The notes: generated by a model not told the origin, from the letters alone. Shown: positions 1 through 9,256, numbered from the stretch's first letter. The stretch is DNA of 64,000 nucleotides from Rhizobium rhizoryzae (GCF_011046895.1 NZ_CP049250.1:3136501-3200500); one strand, 5' to 3'. Numbers and translations: made by a program.

Positions 1-767
1 TCTTCGCGCCGCTCAGCCAGACGCTGATCAACCTCTATGGGTGGTCGGACAGCCTGGTCATCATGGGCGGCCTGATGCTCATCATTCCGCTGCTCGCCTT
101 CCCGCTGAAGGGGAATGCAAATTCCGGTACCCAGAGCGCATCCAGCGTTCAACAGAGTGTTGGACAAGCCCTGCGCGAGGCGTTTGCGCACCAGAGCTAT
201 CTGCTGCTGGTTAGCGGCTTTTTTGTCTGCGGTTTCCAGGTGGCGTTCATCACAGCGCACTTCCCGGCCTATCTCGGCGATATCGGCATCGATGCGAAAT
301 ACGCCGTCATCGCCATGGCCCTCATCGGCTTTTTCAACATCATCGGCTCGCTGGGCGCGGGCTGGATCGGTCAGCGATATTCGAAACCCTATTTCCTGGC
401 CTATATCTATATCGGCCGGTCAATTGCCGTGACGGCCTTCCTGCTTCTGCCGCAGACTCCCCTTTCGGTCATCGTCTTCGCCACCGTCATGGGCCTGCTG
501 TGGCTATCCACGGTTCCGCCGACGAACGGTCTCGTGGCCATCATGTTCGGCACGCGGCATCTTGGCCTCCTAGGCGGCATGGTATTCCTGTCGCACCAGA
601 TCGGCTCCTTCCTCGGCGTGTGGATGGGCGGATATCTCTACGATCACTTCGGTTCGTATGATCCCGTGTGGTGGCTGGGCGTCGGTCTTGGCATCTTTGC
701 GGCAATCGTTCACTGGCCTATCCGCGAACGTCCGGTCGAACGGCTTCTGGCCGCGAACCCAGCCTGA
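1..767 (+). CDS. MFS transporter, C-terminal part (cut by window edge)
   Basis: The frame is open from the first bases and ends with TGA, so about 254 residues of the C-terminal half are visible; the start lies outside the window. The protein is very hydrophobic, with about seven membrane segments, an internal charged loop after roughly 40 residues, and a typical MFS half-repeat with small-residue-rich helices. A glycine-rich pair of final helices (motif GSFLGVWMGGYLYDHFG) resembles MFS proteins of the oxalate/formate antiporter or YbfB-like type. It would be an inner-membrane secondary transporter; the substrate cannot be told. Its stop codon directly abuts the recO stop codon on the other strand, so the two genes converge with no spacer and no obvious terminator hairpin between them. 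Confidence 0.85.
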   Translation, partial: FAPLSQTLINLYGWSDSLVIMGGLMLIIPLLAFPLKGNANSGTQSASSVQQSVGQALREAFAHQSYLLLVSGFFVCGFQVAFITAHFPAYLGDIGIDAKYAVIAMALIGFFNIIGSLGAGWIGQRYSKPYFLAYIYIGRSIAVTAFLLLPQTPLSVIVFATVMGLLWLSTVPPTNGLVAIMFGTRHLGLLGGMVFLSHQIGSFLGVWMGGYLYDHFGSYDPVWWLGVGLGIFAAIVHWPIRERPVERLLAANPA

Positions 768-1535
768 TCAAACGTCCGACGGAACCGGCTCGCTTGGCTT
801 GTTCCTGCGCTCCAGTGCTTTCAGCGCCGCCTGGACGAAACCGTCCCGGGCGGCGTTTTGCTGCAGGCCTCTCGGCTCGTAGACATGTCGATGTAGAAAG
901 AAGCCACTGAGGCGGAAGGCATCCGCCAGTTCGCGCACGCCCGCCGGTTCGGAGGGCTCCGGCGAGAGAAAACCGGGGAGCGGCAACATTCTGTCCGCAT
1001 AGGGCGCACCTGCATCCCGACTGACCGCGCGTCCGCTTTTCGGGGACACGTAGACCAGCCTCTCCCGCGTACCCGTGGCCGCGCATTCGCCCAGATCGAG
1101 CCCGAAGCCGAGATCATTCAAGACGGCAAGTTCGAAGCGAACATAAAGTTCCCCGGCCCCGGCAGGATCTTCCATATGATCGAGAATGGCATCCAGAGCA
1201 TCGAACAGATGCGGATGCGGATCTCGCTCCGGCAGCAGGCGAAGCAGCGCCCCCATGGCCTGCACGCCATAAACCGCGGTTGCGCTTTCCATGAGACGCG
1301 CCGCCCGCAGGTGGATCGGCTCAAGTTTGTAATCACCCAGATGCTCGTCCAGTCTGGCGCGCCAGACCGCATCCACGCGGTTTCCCGGCTGAAGCACCGG
1401 CTGCATGGTGCGGGAACGTCCACCGCGAACGAGGCCCATGTGGCGACCGCGCGTCTTTGTCATCAGCTCCGCAACGACGCTCGTTTCGCCGTGGCGGCGA
1501 ACACCGATCACAATGCCTTCATCCTGCCACTGCAT
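768..1535 (-). CDS. recO: DNA repair protein RecO
   Basis: The 255-residue product matches RecO, the RecFOR mediator that loads RecA on SSB-coated gapped DNA and anneals strands. The N-terminal 75 residues (start [11 protein letters not shown], then a strongly basic stretch) form the OB-fold, and the helical C-terminal part carries the family block [18 protein letters not shown]. Only one cysteine remains near the position of the zinc-binding cluster, as in many alphaproteobacteria. I chose the ATG at 1535 because homology begins there and a GAAGGAAG ribosome site lies upstream; the frame itself stays open to 1895, but that extension has no RecO similarity. It is the last gene of the rsh-acpS-lepB-rnc-era-recO block, but a plus-strand gene is inserted between era and recO, so recO probably needs its own promoter. 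Confidence 0.93.
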   Translation of the reverse strand: MQWQDEGIVIGVRRHGETSVVAELMTKTRGRHMGLVRGGRSRTMQPVLQPGNRVDAVWRARLDEHLGDYKLEPIHLRAARLMESATAVYGVQAMGALLRLLPERDPHPHLFDALDAILDHMEDPAGAGELYVRFELAVLNDLGFGLDLGECAATGTRERLVYVSPKSGRAVSRDAGAPYADRMLPLPGFLSPEPSEPAGVRELADAFRLSGFFLHRHVYEPRGLQQNAARDGFVQAALKALERRNKPSEPVPSDV

Positions 1536-1698
1536 AGTGTCCGTGTCTTCCTTCTGGAACGCAGTTTCACCTGACATCGGGTCTACGCGCAATCGCGAAG
1601 ACGTGCTGGAACAAAACATAGCATCCGGTGTCTGGATGCGGGAACCAAACAGGGGGCTGATCGGTTGCTGCGCCGAGAGTAAAAATTCCGGAGAAACC

Positions 1699-2091
1699 AT
1701 GCGCAACGCGTCGCTCGCCGTCCTTATCACCCTTCCCGCATTGATCTCCATTGCGCCGCAAATGGCCCGCGCGCAATCCGCCGAACTGGAGCAGGCCTGC
1801 GTTGCAGTGGCCCAGAGCTTCATGCTGGTCCCGACGCTGAAGACCGGCGTTGTGCAGTCCTTTCCGGAGCTTGATCCGCCGGGTGCACGCCTCACTTACT
1901 CTACACGGGCCAACCCGGAGCCGACGGACTATACCAACGAGATCAATTGCGAGTTCGACAAGGCTCAAGCCCCGTTCGGGCTCAAGCGCTTTTGCATTTC
2001 CAACACCTGTTACTCAGCAAGCGAAAAGGAAGACGAAAATCGTCGACGCTTCCTGGAAGTGAAGGCGCTGATGGACCGTCAGAAGCGGTAG
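1699..2091 (+). CDS. Small secreted protein of unknown function
   Basis: This 130-residue protein begins with a clear cleavable signal peptide (basic MRN start, hydrophobic core, AQMARAQ cleavage region near residue 26), so it is expected in the periplasm. The mature part contains four cysteines, two of them close together near the C-terminus (FCISNTCYS), which could form a disulfide, and ends in a charged helix. I recognise no domain. The start at 1699 is preceded by CGGAGAA at a suitable distance. The gene is on the opposite strand to, and inserted between, era and recO, which are usually contiguous; it faces era tail to tail with only 9 nt between their stop codons. Confidence 0.65.
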   Translation: MRNASLAVLITLPALISIAPQMARAQSAELEQACVAVAQSFMLVPTLKTGVVQSFPELDPPGARLTYSTRANPEPTDYTNEINCEFDKAQAPFGLKRFCISNTCYSASEKEDENRRRFLEVKALMDRQKR

Positions 2092-2100
2092 AGCAAGGGC

Positions 2101-3054
2101 TCAGCCCCTCGGGAACTCCAGCCCCATCTCGCGGAAACGCTCTGGATCATCGCCCCAGTTCTCGCGAACCTTCACGAACAGAAACAGGTGAACGGGCTGT
2201 TCGAGGATTTCGGACAGCTCCTTGCGGGACGCAGTGGAGATTGCCTTGATCGCTTCGCCACCCTTGCCCAGCGCGATTTTCTTCTGGCTGTCGCGCTCGA
2301 CATAGATCACCTGTTCGATGCGAACGGATCCATCCTTACGTTCTTCCCACTTCTCCGTTTCAACATGCGAGGAGTAGGGAAGCTCCTGATGCAGGCGCAG
2401 GAACAGTTTTTCGCGCGTGATTTCGGCAGCGAGCTGGCGCATGGGCAGATCGGAAATCTGGTCTTCCGGATAGTACCACGGGCCTTCCGGCAGAACCTCT
2501 GCGAGGTGATCCATGAGATCTTCGCAGCCAGATCCCGTCGTGGCCGAAATCATGAATGTCCGCTCGAACTTGACGGCCTCGTTCGCAGTCTGCGCCAGCT
2601 TGAGCAGATCCTCCGGCTTCACACGGTCTATCTTGTTCAGAACCAGTATCTTCGGCTGGTGGACGTCCTTCAGACCTTCCAGGATCGCTTCCGCATCGCC
2701 CCGAAGGCCGCGCTCGCTATCAATCAACAGCATGATGAAATCGGCATCTTTGGCGCCGCCCCAGGCGGATGTCACCATTGCGCGATCCAGACGTCTGCGC
2801 GGCTTGAAGATACCAGGAGTATCCATGAAGACGATCTGCGCGTTCTTGTGGATGGCAATGCCCCGCACGATAGCGCGCGTCGTCTGAACCTTGTGGCTGA
2901 CGATCGACACCTTGGCGCCAACAAGCCGATTGACCAGCGTAGACTTGCCGGCATTCGTCGCACCGATCAGGGCCACAAAGCCGGAATGGGTTTTTGGCGC
3001 ATCCGCCGCATGAGTGCCGACACCATCGTCGGCAATGTTCTGTTCTTCGCTCAT
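2101..3054 (-). CDS. era: GTPase Era (ribosome assembly)
   Basis: The 317-residue protein is Era, the essential GTPase that binds 16S rRNA and assists 30S assembly and cell-cycle progression. G1 is GATNAGKST at residues 31-39, switch II has DTPG at 78-81, and G4 is NKID at 140-143. A C-terminal KH RNA-binding domain shows GKGGEAIKAIS near residue 265. An extension of about 20 residues before the G domain is typical of rhizobial Era. The start is preceded by AAGGGTCAAG, and the gene begins 9 nt after the rnc stop codon, so it is co-transcribed and probably translationally linked with RNase III. Confidence 0.97.
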   Translation of the reverse strand: MSEEQNIADDGVGTHAADAPKTHSGFVALIGATNAGKSTLVNRLVGAKVSIVSHKVQTTRAIVRGIAIHKNAQIVFMDTPGIFKPRRRLDRAMVTSAWGGAKDADFIMLLIDSERGLRGDAEAILEGLKDVHQPKILVLNKIDRVKPEDLLKLAQTANEAVKFERTFMISATTGSGCEDLMDHLAEVLPEGPWYYPEDQISDLPMRQLAAEITREKLFLRLHQELPYSSHVETEKWEERKDGSVRIEQVIYVERDSQKKIALGKGGEAIKAISTASRKELSEILEQPVHLFLFVKVRENWGDDPERFREMGLEFPRG

Positions 3055-3063
3055 CTTGACCCT

Positions 3064-3780
3064 TCAGCCTTCTTGTTCAGGCTTTTGCCAGATGCCTTCG
3101 CGCTCCAGCAGTTTCGTTGCTGCAACCTGCTCCGCGGCCCGCTTGGAGCGCTCGATACCGGTTTCGGGCTCTACACCCTCAATTTCGACCGTCACGGTGA
3201 ATTGCGGTTCGTGGTCGGGACCGGAACGATCATCAACGCGGTAATGAGGCGTACGGCCAAACTTCGCGTGGGACCATTCCTGCAATTCCGTCTTGGCATC
3301 ACGGCGGCCATTGGCCGAGCTCTTCGCCCGCTTTTCCCAATGCTTGAGAATGAAGCTTCGCGCAGCCTCCAGTCCGGCGTCAAGATAGATGGCCGCAATC
3401 AGGCTTTCCACAACGTCGGCCCGCACGTTCTGCATGCGCTTGCCAGTCAGCTTCTTCACATCGGAACCGGTACGAATGAACTGGTGAAGACCGAGATCAT
3501 CCGAGACACTGGCACAGCTGTCGGCGCTGACCAGTTGGTTCAGGCGAACGGAAAGTTCGCCTTCCGTCGCCGTCGAATAGGTGCTGAACAAGAGTTCTGC
3601 CACACACAGACCAAGAACGCGGTCGCCCAGGAACTCAAGCCGCTCGTAGTTCGAGGCCTTGCCGCCGCCGGTGCTTGAATGCGTCAGCGCCCGATCCAGC
3701 CACTGCTTATCCGCAAACGTATGCCCGAGCGCCGTTTCCAGCTTCACGCGCTGTTCTGCGGACAGGGTCGTCGACTTCAT
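3064..3780 (-). CDS. rnc: Ribonuclease III
   Basis: RNase III cleaves double-stranded RNA, including rRNA precursors. The 238-residue protein has the nuclease signature ERLEFLGD at 46-53, followed by the second acidic cluster in DVVESLIAAIYLD, and a C-terminal double-stranded RNA-binding domain from about residue 165 (TELQEWSHAKFGRTPHY, then the AAEQVAATKLLE helix). The chosen ATG at 3780 overlaps the lepB stop as TAATG, which signals translational coupling. A longer frame upstream lies inside lepB and has no homology. It sits in the lepB-rnc-era operon. Confidence 0.97.
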   Translation of the reverse strand: MKSTTLSAEQRVKLETALGHTFADKQWLDRALTHSSTGGGKASNYERLEFLGDRVLGLCVAELLFSTYSTATEGELSVRLNQLVSADSCASVSDDLGLHQFIRTGSDVKKLTGKRMQNVRADVVESLIAAIYLDAGLEAARSFILKHWEKRAKSSANGRRDAKTELQEWSHAKFGRTPHYRVDDRSGPDHEPQFTVTVEIEGVEPETGIERSKRAAEQVAATKLLEREGIWQKPEQEG

Positions 3781-4523
3781 TATTGAACGACCTTGAATAG
3801 ACGATCCCAGCGCATGTTGGCAGGCCACTTCCAGATTTCGCTGAAGGACGTATCGTTGCCCAGCGAGAAGAAGATGATGCTGGCGCGACCGACGAGATTT
3901 TCCGCAGGAACGTAGCCCACATCGAAGCGGCTATCGAGAGAATTGTCGCGATTGTCACCCATGAAGAAATAGTGGCCAGCAGGAACAACGAACTCGCGTG
4001 TGTTATCGCCACGGCCATCCTGGATCTGATCCAGCGTTTCGTAAGCCTTGCCATTATCCAGCGTCTCGCGGAAGACCGGCACATCCGTGCCGGGGTCGAG
4101 ACGGTAGTCCGATGTGAATTTTCCATCAGGCTGCTTGGGCACCGGCTTGCCGTTCAAATGCAGGACACCGTTGATCATCTGGATACGGTCGCCCGGCAGG
4201 CCGATCAGGCGCTTGATATAGTCCACGTTCGGATCTGTCGGCAGACGGAAAACGATGACATCACCGCGTGTCGGTTCGCTGGCCAGAATGCGCCCAGAAA
4301 ACAGGTTTGGCGAAAGAGGCAGCGAATACTTGGAGTAGCCGTAGGCGAACTTGTTGACGAAGATGTAGTCGCCCACCAGAAGCGTCGGCATCATCGAGCC
4401 TGACGGAATCGTAAAGGGCTGAAACAGAACAGTTCGGATAACCAACGCCAGCAGAAGCGCCTGGATGATGACCTTGATGTTTTCCCAGAGGGCGCTCTGT
4501 GACTTTTCGGCTTTTTCGGACAC
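3780..4523 (-). CDS. lepB: Signal peptidase I
   Basis: LepB removes signal peptides from exported preproteins at the periplasmic face of the inner membrane. In the 247-residue sequence one membrane anchor covers about residues 17-36 and is followed by PSGSMMPTL with catalytic Ser43; the general base Lys104 is in YIKRLIGLPGD, and the C-terminal box GDNRDNSLDSR is intact. The length fits the short one-anchor form of alphaproteobacteria rather than the two-anchor E. coli form. The start codon is GTG. The gene lies between acpS (65 nt upstream) and rnc (one-base overlap). Confidence 0.97.
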   Translation of the reverse strand: MSEKAEKSQSALWENIKVIIQALLLALVIRTVLFQPFTIPSGSMMPTLLVGDYIFVNKFAYGYSKYSLPLSPNLFSGRILASEPTRGDVIVFRLPTDPNVDYIKRLIGLPGDRIQMINGVLHLNGKPVPKQPDGKFTSDYRLDPGTDVPVFRETLDNGKAYETLDQIQDGRGDNTREFVVPAGHYFFMGDNRDNSLDSRFDVGYVPAENLVGRASIIFFSLGNDTSFSEIWKWPANMRWDRLFKVVQ

Positions 4524-4588
4524 GGTTGACGTCTTTCGTTATCGGCTTTCGCGCTTCTCTAACCCCTTCCAGGGGAGCGGGCAATGCC

Positions 4589-5014
4589 TCAGCGCGACAG
4601 GATGGAGGCTTCACTAGAAATGGGGCGGGCCTCGATGATCACAAAGGCCTGAGCGTAAGGATATTCATCGGTAATGGTCAAATGAATCACAGCTTCGTGC
4701 CCGGCGGGCATCATCGATGCCAGATGCGCACCTGCGCCGCCTGTCAGAAGCATTGTGGGTTTGCCTGATGGCAGGTTGACGACCCCCATGTCACGCCAGA
4801 AGACGCCCTGCGCAATGCCGGTGCCCAAGGCCTTTGAGCAGGCTTCCTTGGCAGCGAAGCGCTTGGCGTAGGAGGCGGCACGTGTCTTGCGCCCGTCGGA
4901 CTTGCGGCGTTCAGTTTCCGTGAAACAGCGATGGGTAAAGCGCTCGCCGAAACGCTCGATGGATTTTTCGACCCTTCGGATGTCAATCAGGTCGCTACCC
5001 ATTCCAATGATCAT
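4589..5014 (-). CDS. acpS: Holo-[acyl-carrier-protein] synthase
   Basis: AcpS transfers 4'-phosphopantetheine from CoA to acyl carrier protein, which activates fatty acid synthesis. The 141-residue protein begins [16 protein letters not shown] with the Mg-binding Asp8 and has the second metal/CoA motif [14 protein letters not shown] near residue 60. The start at 5014 has an AAAGGATCACC ribosome site; the frame continues upstream to 5125 without homology. The gene precedes lepB in the conserved alphaproteobacterial cluster. Confidence 0.95.
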   Translation of the reverse strand: MIIGMGSDLIDIRRVEKSIERFGERFTHRCFTETERRKSDGRKTRAASYAKRFAAKEACSKALGTGIAQGVFWRDMGVVNLPSGKPTMLLTGGAGAHLASMMPAGHEAVIHLTITDEYPYAQAFVIIEARPISSEASILSR

Positions 5015-5247
5015 GGTGATCCTTTCGCCCTGGTCAACAAAGCCACCATCAAGATGGATCTGTGCCACATGCTGGCGCTCAAGCGACAAAGGCCGCGCAC
5101 GCCAGTCCTCAAGGCGATACCGCAAGGACGCGTATTCTGCAATCGCCGAGCGGCGCCAAGGAACAAGAGCGCCGCGCTACCCATCCGGAGAGTGCGCTCC
5201 TAGACGGAGCCATGCACCTATCGGATATTCAGTCATGTATTTTGCAC

Positions 5248-5264
5248 CGCACAATTATTGTGCG
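5248..5264. repeat. 17-bp perfect palindrome
   Basis: CGCACAAT, one T, then ATTGTGCG form an uninterrupted inverted repeat in the non-coding space between the DUF3563 gene and acpS. The one-base centre makes it look like a dimeric-protein binding site rather than a hairpin loop. No T-run follows in either direction, so a terminator role is doubtful. Its function is unknown. Confidence 0.5.
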
Positions 5265-5287
5265 AGGCAGGTTGTGGGTCGCCCTGC

Positions 5288-5440
5288 TCAGAAGGACTTG
5301 CGGAACATTCCGCGATCGACCTGGCGCATGCGGTATTCGAGTTCGATTGCATCGCTCGCATCGTTCAAATAGGCCATTTCACGTTCCTGAACGGTGGGAG
5401 CGCGAAGGGCGCGGGCGAGCTGTCTCATGGGCTTGAACAT
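5288..5440 (-). CDS. DUF3563 family microprotein
   Basis: This 50-residue protein starts MFKPMRQLARALRAPT, followed by REMAYLNDASD and the tail RMRQVDRGMFRKSF. That is the pattern of the DUF3563 family of short proteobacterial proteins whose function is unknown. It is amphipathic and charged, with no signal peptide, so it is presumably cytoplasmic. An AAGGAG ribosome site lies 10 nt before the ATG at 5440. An in-frame extension to 5521 shows no family similarity. The gene is separated from rsh by 134 nt and from acpS by 273 nt; I see nothing else convincing in those two gaps apart from the palindrome. Confidence 0.82.
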   Translation of the reverse strand: MFKPMRQLARALRAPTVQEREMAYLNDASDAIELEYRMRQVDRGMFRKSF

Positions 5441-5574
5441 GTGTTCGTCTCCTTGTTGCGATGCACAAAACATAAGACGAACCGATTGAAACCACCAGAG
5501 CCAGTCCGCTTCAGCTGCCATGCATTACACGCATGGCTTGATTAGAAGACAGGCAAAGAGCGATTAACGAATGA

Positions 5575-7815
5575 TCAATCGTAGAGCCGCTTGACCGTGG
5601 AGATGCAATCCAGGTCCTTCAACTGCGAAAGCAGCTGATTGAGCTGACGCAAATCCCAGACTTCCAGCTCCAGCGCCAGTTCCGAGAAGTCGGTTGCAAC
5701 ACGCCCCATGGTCATCATGCGGATATTGATGTCGAGGCGGGCAATTGTCTGGGCGACGGTGGCCAGAGTACCGGGCTCGTTCAGCGCGTTGATGACGACC
5801 TTCGCCATGAAACGAGACTTGTTGGCCTCATCCAGATCCCAACGAACATCGATCCAGCGTTCCGGCTGATCGTCGAAGCGTTGAAGCGCGGAAGACTGGA
5901 TAGGGTAGATGGTGAGGCCCTTCCCCTCTTCCATGATACCCACGATGCGATCTCCGGGCACCGCACCGGATGGGGCAAACTGAACCTCGATATGATCGGC
6001 AAGACCACGGATCGGCAAGGGATCGGGACCAGCGCCATTTGGCACGGCCGCTTCGCTTGCCTCCTGCGCCGTGCGTTCACGGCCCGGCAGGCGGAACATC
6101 ATGCCCGAGGCGCTCTGCATGTTGAACCAGCCCTGATCGGCCGCCGGCTTGATGGTGGCGCGCTCGTCTTTGTAATCGGGGAACACAGCCCGGAAGACAT
6201 CCAGCGAGGACAGCTCACCGCGTCCTACAGACGCGATCGCGTCTTCCACATCCTTGTGGCCAAGTCTGAAGAGCGCTGGCTTCAGGATGTCGCGCGAGAA
6301 CTGTTTGCTGGCGCGCTCGAATGTGCGCTCCAGAATGCGATAACCAAGGCCAGCATATTGCTTGCGGATTGCCATGCGAGTTGCGCGCCGAATGGCCGCA
6401 CGCGCCTTGCCGGTCACCACAATCTCTTCCCAGGCAGCGGGCGGAACTTGTACGCCGGACCGAATGATCTCGACTTCATCGCCATTATTCAGGCGGGTGA
6501 CAAGCGGCATGATGCGGCCATTGATCTTCGCACCGACCGTCGTATCGCCGATGTTGGTATGAACCGCGTAGGCGAAATCGATTGGGGTAGCACCGCGCGG
6601 CAGGGCGATCAGCTTGCCCTTTGGCGTGAAGCAGAAAACCTGGTCCTGGAACAGCTCGAGCTTGGTATGTTCGAGAAATTCTTCCGGATTGTCCCCTTCC
6701 GCCAGCGCCTCGATCGTATGACGCAGCCAGGAATAGGCGTTCGATTCCTTGGAGAGCAGTTCGCCGCCCTCCGTGTTCTCCCCATCCTTGTAGAGGCTGT
6801 GCGCCGCGATGCCGAATTCCGCGATCTCATGCATGCGCCGGGTGCGGATCTGCAGCTCGATACGCTGCCGCGACGGGCCGACGATCGTGGTGTGGATGGA
6901 GCGATAGTCGTTCTGCTTCGGCGTCGAGATATAGTCCTTGAAACGACCCGGAACGACGCGCCAGCGAGTATGGACAATGCCGAGCGCACGGTAGCAGGCC
7001 GGAATATCATCCACCAGGATACGGAAGCCATAGACGTCCGAGAGCTGCTCGAAGGACAGGGATTTCGACTGCATCTTGCGGAAGACGGAATAAGGCTTCT
7101 TCTGCCGACCTTTCACGTAGGGGTTCAGCAATCCGTTGGCGACGAGAAGTTCGCGCAATTCCTCCTCGATCTTCGAGATCAAGCCTTCGTTGCGCGAAGA
7201 AAGCTCTGCCAGGCGCTTGGTAACCGTCTCATAGGCTTCCGGGTTCAGATAGCGGAACGAAAGATCCTCAAGCTCGTCGCGCATGTCCTGCATACCCATG
7301 CGACCCGCAAGCGGCGCATAGATATCCATGGTTTCTTCGGAAATGCGGGCGCGCTTGTCATCACGCATGTGTTCAAGCGTGCGCATGTTGTGCAGCCGAT
7401 CGGCAAGCTTGACCAGAAGAACGCGCACATCATCGGAGATCGCAAGCAGCAGCTTGCGCAGGTTTTCTGCCTGCTTTGCCTTCTTGGAAACAAGATCCAG
7501 ACGCTTGAGCTTGGTCAGACCTTCGACGAGGCGGCCGATATCCTCGCCGAAGAGCTCATCGATTTCGGCGCGCGTCGCGGTGGTGTCTTCGATCGTATCG
7601 TGCAGGAGAGCCACGGCAATGGTCGACTCATCCAGATGCATGTCGGTCAGGATGGCGGCAACTTCCAGCGGATGGGAAATGTAGGGATCGCCGCTGGCGC
7701 GCTTCTGCTGGCCATGTTTCTGCATGGCGTAGACATAGGCTTTGTTCAGAAGAGCTTCGTTTGCGTCTGGCTTGTACTTCTGGACGCGCTCAACGAGCTC
7801 GTATTGCCGCATCAT
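5575..7815 (-). CDS. rsh: Bifunctional (p)ppGpp synthetase/hydrolase (Rsh)
   Basis: This is the single long RelA/SpoT homologue usual in alphaproteobacteria; it makes and degrades (p)ppGpp for the stringent response. In 746 residues I see an HD hydrolase domain with LLHDTIEDT at about 71-78 and ADRLHNMRTL further on, a synthetase domain with the block TPKQNDYRSIHTT at about 300-320 and IELQIRTRRMHEIAEFG, a TGS domain near 395-455 (GATPIDFAYAVHTNIGD) and a C-terminal ACT domain from about 665. The intact HD motif supports hydrolase as well as synthetase activity. Two ATG codons are adjacent (7815 and 7812). rpoZ lies 114 nt upstream in the same direction, a classical pairing. Confidence 0.96.
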   Translation of the reverse strand: MMRQYELVERVQKYKPDANEALLNKAYVYAMQKHGQQKRASGDPYISHPLEVAAILTDMHLDESTIAVALLHDTIEDTTATRAEIDELFGEDIGRLVEGLTKLKRLDLVSKKAKQAENLRKLLLAISDDVRVLLVKLADRLHNMRTLEHMRDDKRARISEETMDIYAPLAGRMGMQDMRDELEDLSFRYLNPEAYETVTKRLAELSSRNEGLISKIEEELRELLVANGLLNPYVKGRQKKPYSVFRKMQSKSLSFEQLSDVYGFRILVDDIPACYRALGIVHTRWRVVPGRFKDYISTPKQNDYRSIHTTIVGPSRQRIELQIRTRRMHEIAEFGIAAHSLYKDGENTEGGELLSKESNAYSWLRHTIEALAEGDNPEEFLEHTKLELFQDQVFCFTPKGKLIALPRGATPIDFAYAVHTNIGDTTVGAKINGRIMPLVTRLNNGDEVEIIRSGVQVPPAAWEEIVVTGKARAAIRRATRMAIRKQYAGLGYRILERTFERASKQFSRDILKPALFRLGHKDVEDAIASVGRGELSSLDVFRAVFPDYKDERATIKPAADQGWFNMQSASGMMFRLPGRERTAQEASEAAVPNGAGPDPLPIRGLADHIEVQFAPSGAVPGDRIVGIMEEGKGLTIYPIQSSALQRFDDQPERWIDVRWDLDEANKSRFMAKVVINALNEPGTLATVAQTIARLDINIRMMTMGRVATDFSELALELEVWDLRQLNQLLSQLKDLDCISTVKRLYD

Positions 7816-7929
7816 GCCGTGGAAAATCCTGTCGAACTTGAAAACAAAAATGGCGCGCCGACCTATGCGTCGACGCGACCATCAATATATCTGCTGCGCT
7901 GCATGAGATACAGCGCTGACTGATAAATA

Positions 7930-8340
7930 TCAGTAGTCGTCGCTCTTTTCCGGCGGAACGAGACCTTCGATACCGGCAAGCAGCTCTTCTTCCGACATCT
8001 GGTCGAACGTCAACGTCTCAGGAAGATCGTCTTCGTCAAGCACCTTGTCCTGACCGGAAGCACCTGCATTGGCGGCAATGAGGCTGGACGGATCGGGTTC
8101 CGGCTCATCGACTTCCACATGCTTTTGCAGGGAGTGGATCAGATCTTCCTTCAGATCGTCCGGCGATAGCGTCTCATCGGCGATTTCGCGCAGGGCCACG
8201 ACCGGGTTCTTGTCGTTATCGCGGTCAACGGTGATGGAAGCACCCTGCGAAATCTGACGCGCCCGATGACTTGCCAGAAGCACAAGCTCAAAACGGTTAT
8301 CGACTTTGTCGATGCAATCTTCTACTGTGACGCGGGCCAT
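7930..8340 (-). CDS. rpoZ: RNA polymerase omega subunit
   Basis: The 136-residue protein starts [20 protein letters not shown] and continues with [13 protein letters not shown], the conserved omega core that helps beta-prime fold and takes part in the ppGpp response. The C-terminal half is a long acidic tail characteristic of rhizobial omega. The ATG at 8340 has an AAAGGACAGG ribosome site. It sits upstream of rsh, so the polymerase subunit and the alarmone enzyme are probably co-expressed. Confidence 0.96.
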   Translation of the reverse strand: MARVTVEDCIDKVDNRFELVLLASHRARQISQGASITVDRDNDKNPVVALREIADETLSPDDLKEDLIHSLQKHVEVDEPEPDPSSLIAANAGASGQDKVLDEDDLPETLTFDQMSEEELLAGIEGLVPPEKSDDY

Positions 8341-8380
8341 AGCCTGTCCTTTATGGTCGGTATTTCAGGATTTGATATGC

Positions 8381-8409
8381 CGGATACAGGCAAAGGTCGC
8401 CAAATTCAA
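8381..8409 (-). promoter_or_regulatory. Probable sigma-70 promoter of rpoZ-rsh
   Basis: On the minus strand TTGAAT and TATCCG are separated by 17 bases, about 41 nt before the rpoZ start codon. It is the only sigma-70-like pair I noticed in that leader. Assigned by eye, without experimental support. Confidence 0.42.
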
Positions 8410-8491
8410 GTTTTTCCTCGGGCGGCTGCGATTTACCCCCTTCTCACCACAAAGTCTATGGTATATTCAACCATAAGTTGCTTGGATAAAT

Positions 8492-8520
8492 TTGAGCCGT
8501 GCCGTAAAGGCTGGTTATAT
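8492..8520 (+). promoter_or_regulatory. Probable sigma-70 promoter of the NYN-domain gene
   Basis: TTGAGC and TTATAT are spaced by exactly 17 bases in an unusually AT-rich stretch, leaving a leader of roughly 100 nt before the gene at 8630. It is divergent from the rpoZ promoter. Confidence 0.48.
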
Positions 8521-8629
8521 GAAAATATCATAATGTTACCAGCCATTTCTACAACTCTGTTGTGAAATTATTCGTACGACAGACATAGTGGCAGGGTCGC
8601 AGTAGCATTTCTGGGACGGATGAGGATTT

Positions 8630-9208
8630 ATGTTTGACCCCCGCGAAAAAATAGCTCTCTTCATCGATGGCGCGAATCTTTACGCAGCCTCGAAAAGCCT
8701 TGGTTTTGACATTGATTATCGCAAATTGCTGAAGGCTTTTCAGAAGCGCGGCTACCTGTTGCGGGCTTACTATTACACCGCTCTTATTGAAGATCAGGAA
8801 TATTCGTCCATTCGTCCGCTGATCGACTGGCTTGATTACAACGGCTACAAGGTTGTGACAAAGCCTGCCAAGGAATTTACCGATTCCATGGGACGCCGGA
8901 AGGTAAAGGGCAATATGGACATCGAACTGGCTATCGACGCGATGGAACAGTCCGAGACCGTTGATCACCTGGTGCTCTTCTCTGGCGACGGCGATTTCAC
9001 GACGCTCGTGGAAGCACTGCAGCGCAAGGGCCGCAAGGTTTCGGTCGTGTCGACCATGGCAACGCAGCCACCGATGATCGCAGACGACCTGCGCCGTCAG
9101 GCGGACCATTTCATCGATCTTCTGTCTCTGAAGGCGGAAATCGGTCGCGACCCCTCCGAGCGGCCTGTGCGTCCACATGATGCCGGTGCAGATCTGCCGA
9201 CGAGCTAA
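8630..9208 (+). CDS. NYN-domain (LabA/DUF88-like) protein, possible RNase
   Basis: The 192-residue protein has a PIN-like NYN fold: FIDGANLYAAS with Asp13 near the N-terminus, the second acidic block KGNMDIELAIDAM in the middle, and FSGDGDFTTLVEAL followed by the VVSTMATQPPM region. These acidic residues match the metal-binding site of NYN nucleases, so an RNA-cleaving role is likely by family, although many LabA-like proteins are uncharacterised. The last 30 residues are a polar tail. A GAGG ribosome site precedes the ATG at 8630, and a strong terminator follows the stop codon, so it is a single-gene transcription unit. Confidence 0.85.
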   Translation: MFDPREKIALFIDGANLYAASKSLGFDIDYRKLLKAFQKRGYLLRAYYYTALIEDQEYSSIRPLIDWLDYNGYKVVTKPAKEFTDSMGRRKVKGNMDIELAIDAMEQSETVDHLVLFSGDGDFTTLVEALQRKGRKVSVVSTMATQPPMIADDLRRQADHFIDLLSLKAEIGRDPSERPVRPHDAGADLPTS

Positions 9209-9229
9209 AACGCATCATCATCATTCACG

Positions 9230-9256
9230 AAAAGGCGCCCGGGTGGCGCCTTTTTT
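9230..9256 (+). terminator. Rho-independent terminator after the NYN gene
   Basis: AAAAGGCGCC and GGCGCCTTTT pair perfectly across a 5-base loop (CGGGT) and run into a stretch of six Ts. It starts 22 nt after the stop codon at 9208. Confidence 0.9.

Noticed and set aside
5881-7923. A 680-codon open frame on the plus strand opposite rsh
   Set aside because: It lies antisense to a well-supported (p)ppGpp enzyme and has no motif or ribosome site; long antisense frames are expected in GC-rich DNA with biased codon use.
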